Shown here: in pieces, positions 41,829-51,382 of the stretch
Layout of the letters: each line of letters begins with the position of its first letter
Position numbering within the stretch: the stretch's first letter is position 1
Assembly: GCA_002422395.1 (NCBI GenBank)
Contig: DIUY01000002.1
Location: 1-64,000, forward strand
Origin: Methylococcaceae bacterium UBA6146
Lineage (GTDB): Bacteria > Pseudomonadota > Gammaproteobacteria > Methylococcales > Methylomonadaceae
DNA: 64,000 nt
Reading direction: 5' to 3'
The notes under the pieces: generated by a model
Databases searched by the model: none
Seen by the model: the letters and a program-made list of their open reading frames with translations, nothing else
What the model was told of the DNA's origin: nothing
Program-made: the position numbers and the translations under genes

Positions 41829-41961
41829 TGGGGGAAGGGATTAGAATTTTGGACATTTTAATGAAGGCAAAATAAATAGTTATCAGTTGAAGAGTGGTAT
41901 AAAATTAACGGTTTTGACTTTTAAGGCCGATTTTTCGGTATACAAAAGCGGTGGCTCTTTT

Positions 41962-42414
41962 ATGCGATGTCCTTTTTGTGCGGCGCAGGATACCCGGGTT
42001 CTTGATTCCAGATTGGCAAATGAAGGTGATCAGGTGCGCAGGCGGCGTGAATGTAATGTTTGTAAAGAACGCTTTACGACATTTGAAATGGCAGAACTGA
42101 CCATGCCGCGCGTTATCAAACGTGATGGTATCCGCGAACCGTTTGATGAAAAAAAACTACGTTCGGGGATGCTTAAGGCGCTGGAAAAAAGGCCGGTGGA
42201 GAGTGACGCGATTGAAGCCTCGCTTGCTAAGATAAAGAAAGAGCTGATAGCAAAAGGCGAACGGGAAATCGCCGCCCAGGAACTTGGCGAAATGGTCATG
42301 AAAGAGCTGAGTGTGCTGGATCATGTCGCTTTTGTGCGGTTTGCATCCGTTTACCGGAGTTTTCAGGATGTCAGCGAATTTACCGAAATGATCGCGCATT
42401 TGCAGAACAAATAA
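41962..42414 (+). CDS. nrdR: Transcriptional repressor NrdR
   Basis: 150 residues from ATG 41962. Zinc ribbon CPFCAAQDTRVLDSR...RRRECNVC with four Cys, then an ATP-cone (MPRVIKRDGIREPFDEKKL). It represses ribonucleotide reductase genes in response to ATP/dATP. It begins the riboflavin operon, with ribD one base after its stop, an arrangement common in gammaproteobacteria. Confidence 0.97.
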   Translation: MRCPFCAAQDTRVLDSRLANEGDQVRRRRECNVCKERFTTFEMAELTMPRVIKRDGIREPFDEKKLRSGMLKALEKRPVESDAIEASLAKIKKELIAKGEREIAAQELGEMVMKELSVLDHVAFVRFASVYRSFQDVSEFTEMIAHLQNK

Positions 42415-42415
42415 C

Positions 42416-43519
42416 ATGACGGACGCGACGCGAAGAGACTGTTTTTTTATGGCCCGCGCCATTCAGCTGGCAAAAAAAGGCCGTTATACGACAGACCCTA
42501 ACCCGCGCGTAGGCTGTGTGCTGGTCAAGGATGACAGTGTAATTGGCGAGGGCTGGCATGCCAAAGCGGGCTACGGCCATGCGGAGGTTGAGGCGTTAAA
42601 AACAGTGCGGGATGCTAAAGGCGCAACGGCGTATGTCACATTGGAGCCGTGCAGCCATCACGGTAAAACCCCACCGTGTTGCGATGCGTTGATAAGGGCG
42701 GGTGTCAGCCGTGTGGTGGTGGCGATGCAAGACCCTAATCCGCTGGTTTCGGGCCGTGGCTTGGACAAGCTCAAAAGCGCCGGAATTGAAGTGATAGTCG
42801 GCATATTGGAAGACGATGCCCGCGCATTAAACCGTGGCTTTATCAAGCGGATGACACAAAACCGTCCGTTTGTGCGCAGCAAATTGGCGATGAGTTTGGA
42901 TGGTCGGACAGCGCTGGCATCCGGCGAAAGCAAATGGATTACATCAACGCAAGCCCGCGCCGATGTGCAGCGCTTGCGGGCTGAAAGTTCGGCAATTTTA
43001 ACGGGCATTAACACGGTGCTGGCCGATGACCCAGCTTTGAACGCACGGGTCGGCTTCGATGTCTTACAACCTATACGCGTTGTCTTGGACACCCACCTAA
43101 ACATGCCGGTGACGGCGCAAATGGCTAGACTGCCAGAACGCAGCTTAATTTTGACCTGCTCGGACGATGCAGCAAAACAACAGGCATTGCAACAGACGGG
43201 ATTTGAAGTTTATCAACTGGCCGAAAAAAACGGCCAACTTGATTTGCATGAGGTGATGCGCTTTTTGGCGGCACAGCAAATCAACGAAGTTTTGGTTGAA
43301 AGCGGCGCCATTCTTAACGGCGCCTTGCTCGCTGAAAGTCTGATTGATGAACTGATAGTTTACATGGCGCCTTGTGTGCTGGGCGATGAAGGGCGTGGCT
43401 TGTTTCATCTGCCGGGCTTGTTGACGATGGCGGATAAGAAGGAATTGAAATTGCGGGATGTTCGGCAGGTGGGCGGGGATTTGCGGTTGATTTTAGAGCC
43501 GCAAGTAAGCCCTTTGTAA
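42416..43519 (+). CDS. ribD: Bifunctional riboflavin deaminase/reductase RibD
   Basis: 367 residues. The deaminase domain (1-145) has zinc ligands HAEVEAL and the PCSHHGKTPPCC motif. The reductase domain (150-365) has SKLAMSLDGRTA, GINTVLADDP and LVESGAILNGALL. It carries out steps two and three of riboflavin synthesis. Next in the pathway order is ribE, but a restriction-modification cassette intervenes. Confidence 0.98.
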   Translation: MTDATRRDCFFMARAIQLAKKGRYTTDPNPRVGCVLVKDDSVIGEGWHAKAGYGHAEVEALKTVRDAKGATAYVTLEPCSHHGKTPPCCDALIRAGVSRVVVAMQDPNPLVSGRGLDKLKSAGIEVIVGILEDDARALNRGFIKRMTQNRPFVRSKLAMSLDGRTALASGESKWITSTQARADVQRLRAESSAILTGINTVLADDPALNARVGFDVLQPIRVVLDTHLNMPVTAQMARLPERSLILTCSDDAAKQQALQQTGFEVYQLAEKNGQLDLHEVMRFLAAQQINEVLVESGAILNGALLAESLIDELIVYMAPCVLGDEGRGLFHLPGLLTMADKKELKLRDVRQVGGDLRLILEPQVSPL

Positions 43520-43626
43520 TTTAAGGGCTTTTTGAGCCAATAGGAAGCGGTTGGAGGACATTGCGGTCGAAGTCGAGGTGGTAAGCAATCTAAACATAAT
43601 GTGTGATAACTAAAGTGACTTTTAAG

Positions 43627-44661
43627 ATGTACAAATTAGAACACAATTATTTTCCCGCAGCAGATTGTGAATTCCCACAGTCTGAAACGGGTAAATTCAA
43701 ATTTATTGATTTGTTCGCCGGAATAGGAGGCTTCAGGCTTGCCATGCAATCCGTTGGCGGAACGTGTGTTTTTTCCAGCGAATGGAATAAAGATTCGCAA
43801 ACAACTTACTTTGACAATTTTGGTGAATTCCCCGCAGGCGACATCACGAAGATTTATGAAAACGACATACCCGAACACGATGTTTTGTGTGCGGGTTTTC
43901 CTTGCCAGCCGTTCAGTTTAGCGGGGGTATCAGCAAGGACTTCGCTTAACACTGCCCACGGTTTTGCTTGCGAAACCCAAGGCACGTTGTTTTTTGACGT
44001 GATGCGGATTGTGGCGGCAAAACGCCCGGCGGTCATTTTTCTGGAGAATGTCAAAAATTTGGTGCGTCATGACAAAGGCAATACCTTTGCCGTCATCAAA
44101 AAAGCTATTGAAGAACTTGGCTATTCGTTCAGTTATGCGGTTATCAACGCGCAAACTGTTGTGCCGCAAAAACGCGAAAGATGCTACATCGTTTGTTTAC
44201 GCGATAGCCCGGTTAAATTTGAGTTTCCTGATTTTCAAGGCAAACCGATTCCGTTAAAGACAATACTTGACCCCAACGTACCCGAAACTTTCACCATTTC
44301 CGATAAATTATGGGCTGGGCATCAACGGCGGACAGCAACTAATCTGGCAAGAGGAGCGGGATTTACGGCTTTTTGCGCCGATATTGAGAAACCAGCCAAC
44401 ACCTTGGTGGCGCGATACTGGAAAGACGGCAAGGAATGCCTGGTTCCCCAGCAAAACAAAAACCCGCGCATGTTGACGCCCAGAGAATGCGCCCGATTGC
44501 AAGGCTATCCCGAATCGTTCAGGATTCCTGCCAGTAAAGCGGCGGCATACAGGCAATTTGGCAATTCGGTGGCCTTGCCTGTTGTTACCAAAATTGCCGA
44601 AAAAATATTTAATCATTTAATGGAAATAAAGCTATGCAATTTGGCGCCAATCAAAAATTAA
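43627..44661 (+). CDS. DNA (cytosine-5) methyltransferase 1
   Basis: 344 residues from ATG 43627 (GTG 43603 gives eight more). Motif I FIDLFAGIGGFRLA, motif IV catalytic GFPCQPFSLAG, motif VI FLENVKNL, motif VIII QKRERCYIV and motif X YRQFGNSVALPV are all present. The target-recognition part (about 220-290) is moderately short. Overlaps the following nuclease by 28 bp. Together they form a type II system placed between ribD and ribE. Recognition site not predictable. Confidence 0.95.
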   Translation: MYKLEHNYFPAADCEFPQSETGKFKFIDLFAGIGGFRLAMQSVGGTCVFSSEWNKDSQTTYFDNFGEFPAGDITKIYENDIPEHDVLCAGFPCQPFSLAGVSARTSLNTAHGFACETQGTLFFDVMRIVAAKRPAVIFLENVKNLVRHDKGNTFAVIKKAIEELGYSFSYAVINAQTVVPQKRERCYIVCLRDSPVKFEFPDFQGKPIPLKTILDPNVPETFTISDKLWAGHQRRTATNLARGAGFTAFCADIEKPANTLVARYWKDGKECLVPQQNKNPRMLTPRECARLQGYPESFRIPASKAAAYRQFGNSVALPVVTKIAEKIFNHLMEIKLCNLAPIKN

Positions 44662-45470
44662 AATTCAATGCCCAAATTGGTTCTTATTCGCTTGTTACAG
44701 ATCGCGAATATTTTGATTCCCAGATTACTGCCACCGATTCAGAAGCCGAATTGTTGATTAATTTTTTTGGCAAGGAAAACCTTCACGTTGGTAATGTTGC
44801 GTCGAATAAAGAAAAAGCCGGAAAGGCATTCAGACTTTATCCTGACGGTCAAGAAATAAATCTGAACCTTGTTTTTCCAAAACCTAATAAGACAGAATTG
44901 CGCCTGTACTTATCCCAAAGGGCGGGTTTTAAACCGGAAGCGCATTCTGTCTGGTTTATGTTTGTGCGTGACAATGCCTTGTGGATTGGTGGCATGACAG
45001 AAGCGCAATGGCGCGATGAAAATGTCATCGTCGTCTATGATGAAACCGAAAATGTGTTTCAAGATTCATTAGACGAATTGGACGTAATAAAAATTAACAA
45101 GCTGCAAGCCAAGGACGTGTTTTCAAGAGATAGGAATCTGGCGCTGCAAAGAATTGAAATCGAAAAATACAAATGTGAATACAATCCTTCACATAACCTT
45201 TTTAATTCAAGGCATACAAATTTACCTTATCTTGAAGCGCACCATTTAATCCCGATGGCATTACAAAAAATAATCCCCAAAAAACTTGATACGATAGAAA
45301 ATATTTTTAGCCTTTGTCCCTATTGCCATAGGGCTATCCATCATGCAGATAAGGATTTGACAAAGGACATCATTAAGCGGCTTGTCGATAAAAGGCCGGA
45401 CGTTCTCGATATTATGGACATCACGGCGACTGATGTTTTGAGTTTTTATTCTGTTGAAGACATTTATTAG
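44634..45470 (+). CDS. HNH-family restriction endonuclease
   Basis: 278 residues. The C-terminal HNH-type domain has EYNPSHNLFNSRHTNLPY, LEAHHLIPMALQ with the catalytic His, and NIFSLCPYCHRAIHHADKD with the structural Cys and later His. The N-terminal 170 residues likely carry DNA recognition. The overlapped upstream methyltransferase makes this its cognate restriction enzyme by inference. Ends 8 bp before ribE. Confidence 0.85.
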   Translation: MQFGANQKLKFNAQIGSYSLVTDREYFDSQITATDSEAELLINFFGKENLHVGNVASNKEKAGKAFRLYPDGQEINLNLVFPKPNKTELRLYLSQRAGFKPEAHSVWFMFVRDNALWIGGMTEAQWRDENVIVVYDETENVFQDSLDELDVIKINKLQAKDVFSRDRNLALQRIEIEKYKCEYNPSHNLFNSRHTNLPYLEAHHLIPMALQKIIPKKLDTIENIFSLCPYCHRAIHHADKDLTKDIIKRLVDKRPDVLDIMDITATDVLSFYSVEDIY

Positions 45471-45478
45471 GGATCACC

Positions 45479-46135
45479 ATGTTCACAGGCATCATCCAAG
45501 CCATTGGCAAAATCTCCACTATCGAACGCAAATTAGGTGATTTCCGTTTAAAAATTGACACGGGCAAGTTGCCGCTTAATGACGCGCAATTAGGCGACAG
45601 CATCGCCGTCAATGGCGTTTGTTTAACGGCAATAGAACTGGGCAGCCATTATTTTTGCGCCGATGTCTCCAACGAAACCTGGTCCAGAACCACGCTCAGC
45701 CAAGCGGCAACCGGCACGCCAGTCAACCTGGAATTGGCCTTGACGCCGACGACACGCATGGGCGGGCATATCGTCAGCGGCCATGTCGATGGTGTCGGCA
45801 AGGTCATTGAAAGAAAACCGGACGGGCGCTCAGTGCGTTTTAATATCAAGGCGCCGGACAGCTTGGCTAAATATATCGCCGAAAAAGGCTCTATCTGCAT
45901 CAACGGTATCAGCCTGACCGTCAACGAGGTCAACGGCGCCGTGTTCGGCGTCAATATCGTCCCGCATACGCTTAACGAAACGACCTTAGGCGGTGCGGTT
46001 GTTGGTGCTACGGTCAATCTGGAGGCCGATGTGTTGGCACGCTATATGGAACGCTTGATGAAAGGCGAGGCGGCGGCTAAACCTTGTAGTGGCATCACCG
46101 AACAATTGTTGCAAAACAGCGGATTTTTTAACTGA
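45479..46135 (+). CDS. ribE: Riboflavin synthase alpha subunit
   Basis: 218 residues made of two tandem lumazine-binding barrels: MFTGIIQAIGKI with GDSIAVNGVCLT, and MGGHIVSGHVDGVG with GSICINGISLTVNEV. It dismutates 6,7-dimethyl-8-ribityllumazine to riboflavin. Follows the inserted HNH gene by 8 bp and precedes ribBA by 14 bp. Confidence 0.98.
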   Translation: MFTGIIQAIGKISTIERKLGDFRLKIDTGKLPLNDAQLGDSIAVNGVCLTAIELGSHYFCADVSNETWSRTTLSQAATGTPVNLELALTPTTRMGGHIVSGHVDGVGKVIERKPDGRSVRFNIKAPDSLAKYIAEKGSICINGISLTVNEVNGAVFGVNIVPHTLNETTLGGAVVGATVNLEADVLARYMERLMKGEAAAKPCSGITEQLLQNSGFFN

Positions 46136-46149
46136 CCCTGAGGGTACAA

Positions 46150-47253
46150 GTGAATACGATTGAAGAAATCATAGACGATTTACGGCAGGGCAAAATGGTC
46201 ATCATCATGGATGATGAAGACCGTGAGAATGAAGGCGATTTGGTCATGGCCGCCGCCTTCACCCGTCCCGAAGACATTAATTTTATGGCGCGTTACGGAC
46301 GCGGCCTAATCTGTCTGACCTTGACGCCGGAGCGTTGCCAGCAATTGCGTTTGCCGTTGATGGTGAATGAAAACAAAACCCCGCATTCGACTAATTTTAC
46401 CGTGTCCATCGAAGCAGCCACTGGCGTGACTACCGGTATTTCGGCTGCTGACCGTGCGTGTACCGTGCAATGTGCTGTTGCAGTTGACGCCAAGCCTGAT
46501 GACTTAGTGCAGCCTGGGCATATATTTCCATTAATGGCGCAATCCGGCGGAGTGCTGAACCGTGCCGGGCATACTGAAGCAGGCTGTGATTTGGCGAGGC
46601 TGGCTGGTGTCGAACCGGCTGCGGTCATTGTTGAGATACTCAATGAAGACGGCTCGATGGCAAGACGGCCTGATCTGGAATTATTTGCCGAACAGCATAA
46701 GCTAAAAATCGGTACGATTGCCGATTTGATCCATTACCGGATCCAGCACGAAAATACCTTGGAACGTATCAGTGAATGTGCTTATCCGACAGAATTTGGC
46801 GATTTCCGGCTTTATGCGTACCAGGACAGAAACGACAACAACGTGCATCTGGCGCTGGTGATGGGGCAAGTTTCCGGCGATGAGCCGGTTTTGGCCAGAG
46901 TGCATGCGCGGAATTTGCTCGATGATGTGTTTTCGTCCAAGCGTAGTGACTGTAATGTGCCAATCCGGCTGGCGATGCAAAAAATAGCCGAAGCAGGTTG
47001 CGGGGTGCTGGTGATTATCCGCCAGAGTGAAAATAACAAGGCGCTTGCTGAACTGATCCATAGTTATCAATTGCAGGATAACGGTGTTGCCGGTTCCGCT
47101 AATGAGGCCGAGGTTGCTGACTGGCGCACGACAGGAACCGGCGCGAGAATACTCGCTGATTTGGGGGTGCGTAAGCTAAAAGTGCTGGGTGCCCAGAAAA
47201 AATATGTCGCGCTGTCCGGTTTTGATCTGGAAGTGGCGGAGCATGTCGGTTGA
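46150..47253 (+). CDS. ribBA: DHBP synthase with degenerate GTP cyclohydrolase II domain (RibBX type)
   Basis: 367 residues. The N-terminal DHBP synthase half (1-205) is complete: DDEDRENEGDLVMAA, HSTNFTVSIEA, RAGHTEAGCDLARLAG. The C-terminal half resembles GTP cyclohydrolase II, but the zinc-binding Cys pattern (C...CDC) is replaced: RNLLDDVFSSKRSDCNVP keeps only one Cys. So GTP cyclohydrolase activity is improbable and a separate ribA is needed, as in other proteobacterial RibBX proteins. The symbol ribBA follows convention only. Confidence 0.93.
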   Translation: MNTIEEIIDDLRQGKMVIIMDDEDRENEGDLVMAAAFTRPEDINFMARYGRGLICLTLTPERCQQLRLPLMVNENKTPHSTNFTVSIEAATGVTTGISAADRACTVQCAVAVDAKPDDLVQPGHIFPLMAQSGGVLNRAGHTEAGCDLARLAGVEPAAVIVEILNEDGSMARRPDLELFAEQHKLKIGTIADLIHYRIQHENTLERISECAYPTEFGDFRLYAYQDRNDNNVHLALVMGQVSGDEPVLARVHARNLLDDVFSSKRSDCNVPIRLAMQKIAEAGCGVLVIIRQSENNKALAELIHSYQLQDNGVAGSANEAEVADWRTTGTGARILADLGVRKLKVLGAQKKYVALSGFDLEVAEHVG

Positions 47254-47276
47254 ATGGTTTGACATAATCTAAAGTG

Positions 47277-48335
47277 ATGCTTACCGATATCCGCACCGTT
47301 AATTGGGCTTGCCCACAGCAACTTTCTTTGTTGACGGAATTTTGTGCGCCATTTCCACCGCCAATCAAACCGGAATTTACCTTTATCGATTTATTTGCAG
47401 GTATTGGTGGCTTTAGAATCCCGTTGCAAGCGGTTAATGGTCAATGCGTCTTTACGTGCGAAAACAATCCCCATGCCCAAAAAACCTATCAGCTGAATTT
47501 TGGTGACGTACCGTTTGGCGACATTACCACGCTCGATGTAGACCTTGTACCTCAACATGATGTGCTGGCTGCCGGGTTTCCCTGCCAGCCATTTAGTATC
47601 TCCGGCAAAATGAAAGGCTTTGAAGATACACGTGGCACTTTGATTTATAACGTGTTCCAAATTATCGCCTTAAAAAAACCCAAAGTTGTTTTTCTGGAAA
47701 ACGTCAAACATTTGGTTCATCACGATAACGGCAACACCCTAAAAATCATCATCAAAGATTTGGAAGAATTGGGCTATGTGGTTTCGGCTAAGGTCTTGAA
47801 CGCTTCTGACTTTGGTGTGCCACAAAACCGTGAGCGGATCATCATTATTGGACATCAAAGCAAAGCCTTCGATTTTTCCCGCTTACAAACTAAGCCTAAG
47901 CCAGTCCTAAAGGATTTTCTGGAAGAAAACGCGGCGTTTGAATATTTGGATGAGCCTTATACGTTATTGACCGATTATAAAGTGCAAGACAGTGGCTTGA
48001 TATTCATTGGCTACCGTAATAAATCCATCAGAAAAGCGGGAGTAAGGCCAGGCACGGAACATCTGTCACGCGTCCACAAACAACCCAACCGAATTTATTC
48101 AACAGAAGGCTTGCATCCCGCTTTGCCCTCCCAAGAAACTTCAGGACGGTTTTGGATTTATCACCAAGGTACAGTGCGGAAACTGACCATCAAAGAATGC
48201 TACCGGATTATGGGCTTCCCTGATGAATTCAAAATGATTGGCAATACCTCAGAACGTTACCGACAAATTGGCAATTCTGTTTGTATTCCAATGATTCAAG
48301 AAATCGCTGCCGCGATTAAAACCCAGTTGTTATAA
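47277..48335 (+). CDS. DNA (cytosine-5) methyltransferase 2
   Basis: 352 residues from ATG 47277 (a GTG directly precedes). Motif I FIDLFAGIGGFRIP, IV GFPCQPFSISGKMKG, VI FLENVKHL, VIII VPQNRERIIIIG and X YRQIGNSVCIPM are complete. It is clearly related to but distinct from the methyltransferase at 43627, with a longer recognition region. Lies 23 bp after ribBA; the next gene starts at the following base. Confidence 0.95.
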   Translation: MLTDIRTVNWACPQQLSLLTEFCAPFPPPIKPEFTFIDLFAGIGGFRIPLQAVNGQCVFTCENNPHAQKTYQLNFGDVPFGDITTLDVDLVPQHDVLAAGFPCQPFSISGKMKGFEDTRGTLIYNVFQIIALKKPKVVFLENVKHLVHHDNGNTLKIIIKDLEELGYVVSAKVLNASDFGVPQNRERIIIIGHQSKAFDFSRLQTKPKPVLKDFLEENAAFEYLDEPYTLLTDYKVQDSGLIFIGYRNKSIRKAGVRPGTEHLSRVHKQPNRIYSTEGLHPALPSQETSGRFWIYHQGTVRKLTIKECYRIMGFPDEFKMIGNTSERYRQIGNSVCIPMIQEIAAAIKTQLL

Positions 48336-49447
48336 ATGTCTGAACAAAATCCCGCCGAATTTTTACTTTCACAATACGAGCATGCGATGTCTTTACTGGG
48401 TTCTAAAGACACCATCACGTCCGATCTGACTGAAAGCGAACAGACTTTATTAAATACCGTTTTAAAATATTCCGAACAAGCTAAAGCCGTGCTGACGGTA
48501 TTGATTACCAGTTTAGTTTACAAAATATTTAACCCTGAACAAGATATTCGTAAACATCAAGTTAGCATTTCAGGCGGCTATTCAGGCAGAACATTTGATA
48601 CCAAATTTATAACGCCTTTCATGAAAGCCTGTAAATTTCCGGCAATGTCCGATAGCGGTTGGTTGACCCGTGCCTTAGAACAAAAAGTGCCTTATGACCA
48701 AAACTACTCTGGTGCTATTTCTCCGAAAGATTTAAAACCCGTATTTCTTGAGATTCTCGACAACATTCAACAAAACGCTCCATGTGAAGCCTATTTAAGC
48801 TATATTTTTCAAGGCCTCATTATCAAACGCAACCAGCAAGAGATTGATTTGGCTAGACCTATCGTCCTATCGATTGCCTCTATCTTAGATTTATTGCAAC
48901 GCCATTTTGATAGCCGTTATCAAGCTGAGGGTGCATCAAGACTTCCTGTACTGGCTATTTATGCTGCCTACCAATGCCTGATAAATGAAACCAAACGTTT
49001 TGAAAATAAAATTCTTTTACCCATAGAAAGCCATACCTCATCAGACAAAAGCAGCGGTCGCATTGGTGACATTGAAATTATTGACGATAAAAACCGTGCT
49101 TTTGAAGCTGTGGAAGTCAAATACGGCATACCGATAACTTTGCAGAAAGTTCAAGATGCTTATAGTAAGTTTCAAACCACGCCTGTATCGCGTTATTACA
49201 TTCTTTCTACTGTTGATGCCCATAAAAACGAAGCAGAAAAAATTACGGCGGAAACCCAACGCATAAAAAATGTGCATGGTTGCCAATTGATTGTTAATGG
49301 CATAATGCCCACCCTAAAGTATGTGTGCGCTTGCTTGATGACACTTTTGAGTTCATTGAGAATTACGTCAAACTGCTGGAAGACGATAAGGCTTTAAAAT
49401 TTGAGCATAAAGCGCAGTGGAATAAATTAATCAGCGAAATGAAATAA
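48336..49447 (+). pseudogene. Restriction endonuclease (SacI-like), C-terminal frameshift
   Basis: The first frame gives 353 codons to 49397. After PTLKY near 49320 the frame appears lost; the alternative frame continues as RLLDDTFEFIENYVKLLEDD and ends naturally with ISEMK at 49447. The body carries KHQVSISGGYSGRTFDTKFI and MSDSGWLTRALEQKVPYDQN, which I associate, from memory, with SacI-family enzymes. The catalytic part GRIGDIEIID then EAVEVKYG fits PD-(D/E)XK. The frameshift leaves the active-site region intact, so it may still work, or reflect a sequencing error. Confidence 0.75.
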
Positions 49448-49508
49448 TCGGTTGGGGTAAGCATTTTTCTACCCAACTCAGAAAACACAAAACCCACAGA
49501 GAAACATA

Positions 49509-49985
49509 ATGTCGAAAGTAAAAACCTTTGAAGGAAATTTTTCAGCGCAAGGTGGCAAGTTTTGCCTCGTCGCGTCCCGTTTTAACAGTTTTATCGTCGA
49601 GCAGCTGGAAGCCGGCGCGATTGATGCGTTGGTGCGTCATGGTGCGGATAAGGGCGATATTCATCTGGTCAAAGCGCCAGGTGCGTTTGAATTGCCGATG
49701 GTGGTGCAACGCGTTGCCGCCAGTAAAAAATACGATGCGATTATCGCGTTGGGCGCGGTGATACGAGGCGGCACGCCACATTTTGAATATGTCGCAGGCG
49801 AATGCGTTAAAGGTATCGCCCATATTTCATTGCAATATGATGTGCCGGTTAGTTTTGGCGTGTTGACCGTCGATACTATAGAGCAGGCGATAGAACGCGC
49901 CGGCACTAAAGCGGGCAATAAAGGGGCGGAAGCGGCGCTGTCAGCTATTGAAATGGTCAGTTTGTTTAAAAATTTGGAAATTTAA
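49509..49985 (+). CDS. ribH: 6,7-dimethyl-8-ribityllumazine synthase
   Basis: 158 residues. CLVASRFNSFIVEQL, VKAPGAFELPMV, ALGAVIRGGTPHFEYV and PVSFGVLTVDTIEQA are the standard active-site segments. Condenses the two riboflavin precursors. Stop overlaps the nusB start by one base. Confidence 0.98.
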   Translation: MSKVKTFEGNFSAQGGKFCLVASRFNSFIVEQLEAGAIDALVRHGADKGDIHLVKAPGAFELPMVVQRVAASKKYDAIIALGAVIRGGTPHFEYVAGECVKGIAHISLQYDVPVSFGVLTVDTIEQAIERAGTKAGNKGAEAALSAIEMVSLFKNLEI

Positions 49986-50422
49986 TGAGTCTAGCCCGAA
50001 CTAATGCGCGTAAAGCGGCTGTACAAGCATTGTACCAATGGCAGATGACAGGTCAGAACCTCAGTCTGATTGAGCAGCAGTTTATCGAGGAAGAGTGGCT
50101 GAAAGATGCCCAGAAAAGTTATTTTAATGAGCTGTTTCATGGTGTGCCGACAAATCTCGATGTGATAGACCAGGCTCTGGGTGAATTTGTTGACCGGCCC
50201 GTTGATGCCATTGACCCGGTCGAACGGGCAATATTAAGGCTGGGCGCTTATGAATTGCTGTATCGCCTGAATATGCCTTACCGTGTGGTTATCAACGAAA
50301 GCGTTAATCTCGCTAAGTGCTTCGGCGCCGACGGTAGCCATAAATATGTTAATGGTATTCTCGATAAAATCGCCCAGCAAAAACGGGCGGTGGAAATTAA
50401 CGCCAAAAAAGTGGCTGAATAA
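49985..50422 (+). CDS. nusB: Transcription antitermination factor NusB
   Basis: 145 residues, with RTNARKAAVQALYQWQMTG at the start and ILRLGAYELLYR and VVINESVNLAKCFGADGSHKYVNGI at the end. Binds boxA in rRNA leaders with NusE. Usual neighbour of ribH. Confidence 0.97.
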   Translation: MSLARTNARKAAVQALYQWQMTGQNLSLIEQQFIEEEWLKDAQKSYFNELFHGVPTNLDVIDQALGEFVDRPVDAIDPVERAILRLGAYELLYRLNMPYRVVINESVNLAKCFGADGSHKYVNGILDKIAQQKRAVEINAKKVAE

Positions 50423-50446
50423 AAATCCGCTTCATTTTTAAAAATT

Positions 50447-51382
50447 ATGGCTCTTTCTGAATTCGGCCTTATCCAACGATTTTTCACCCAGCAAACAGTG
50501 GCTAATCCGTCAACCCGCCTAGGTATCGGTGATGATTGCGCGTTATTGGCAATCCCTGAAGGCTATGAGTTGGCGGTCACGACTGACACAATGGTTGAAA
50601 ATGTGCATTTTTTTGTCGGCACAGACCCTAGGCAGTTAGGCCATAAGTTGTTGGCCGTTAATTTGAGCGATCTTGCCAGTATGGGCGCAAACCCCATTTC
50701 AGCCACATTGGCATTAACCTTGCCAAATGTTGATGAACGCTGGCTGGCTGCATTTGCCAAAGGCTTTTTGGCATTGGCTAAACATTATGACGTCGATTTA
50801 ATCGGCGGCGACACCACTTCAGGTGCGTTGACCTTAACCGTCCAGGCAATGGGTTTGGTGCCATCCGGCAAGGCACTGTTGCGGTCAGCAGCCAAACCGG
50901 GCGATTTTGTTTATCTGAGCGGAAACCTCGGTGATGCGGGGTTGGGGCTAAAAATAACCCAAGGCTATCAGTGTGCTGATCCGAAAATGGCTTTGGCACG
51001 TTTTAACGCCCCCCTGCCGCGCGTTGAAGAAGGGCTGGTGTTACGCGGCCTTGCCCATGCGTGTATCGACTTGTCAGACGGCCTTGCCAGCGACCTAGGG
51101 CATATTCTTGAACAGAGCCGCGTCGGTGCTTGCATTGATTGGGAGGCATTGCCATTATCGGCTGAAGTGCTGGCCTATATCAATGATACTGGCGACTGGC
51201 ATATGCCGCTGGTTGCGGGCGACGATTACGAGCTTTGCTTTACTGTAAGTCCCCAAAAGTCAGCATGGGTGCCGGCTAGTTGCCGAAAAATCGGGGTGAT
51301 TGAAGCAACCCCTGGTTTACGCCTAAATAAATCAGGCGCTATCCAACTTTTAAAGGCGAAAGGTTATGAACATTTTTCTTAA
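50447..51382 (+). CDS. thiL: Thiamine-monophosphate kinase
   Basis: 311 residues. FGLIQRFF, GIGDDCALL, TTDTMVENVHFF, GGDTTSG and LSDGLASDLGHI match the ThiL/PurM fold. Makes thiamine diphosphate. Overlaps pgpA by 17 bp. Confidence 0.97.
   Translation: MALSEFGLIQRFFTQQTVANPSTRLGIGDDCALLAIPEGYELAVTTDTMVENVHFFVGTDPRQLGHKLLAVNLSDLASMGANPISATLALTLPNVDERWLAAFAKGFLALAKHYDVDLIGGDTTSGALTLTVQAMGLVPSGKALLRSAAKPGDFVYLSGNLGDAGLGLKITQGYQCADPKMALARFNAPLPRVEEGLVLRGLAHACIDLSDGLASDLGHILEQSRVGACIDWEALPLSAEVLAYINDTGDWHMPLVAGDDYELCFTVSPQKSAWVPASCRKIGVIEATPGLRLNKSGAIQLLKAKGYEHFS

Noticed and set aside
41829..41961. FMN riboswitch before the riboflavin operon
   Set aside because: I looked for the RFN consensus here, and also upstream of hemF and in 43520-43626, and saw none.
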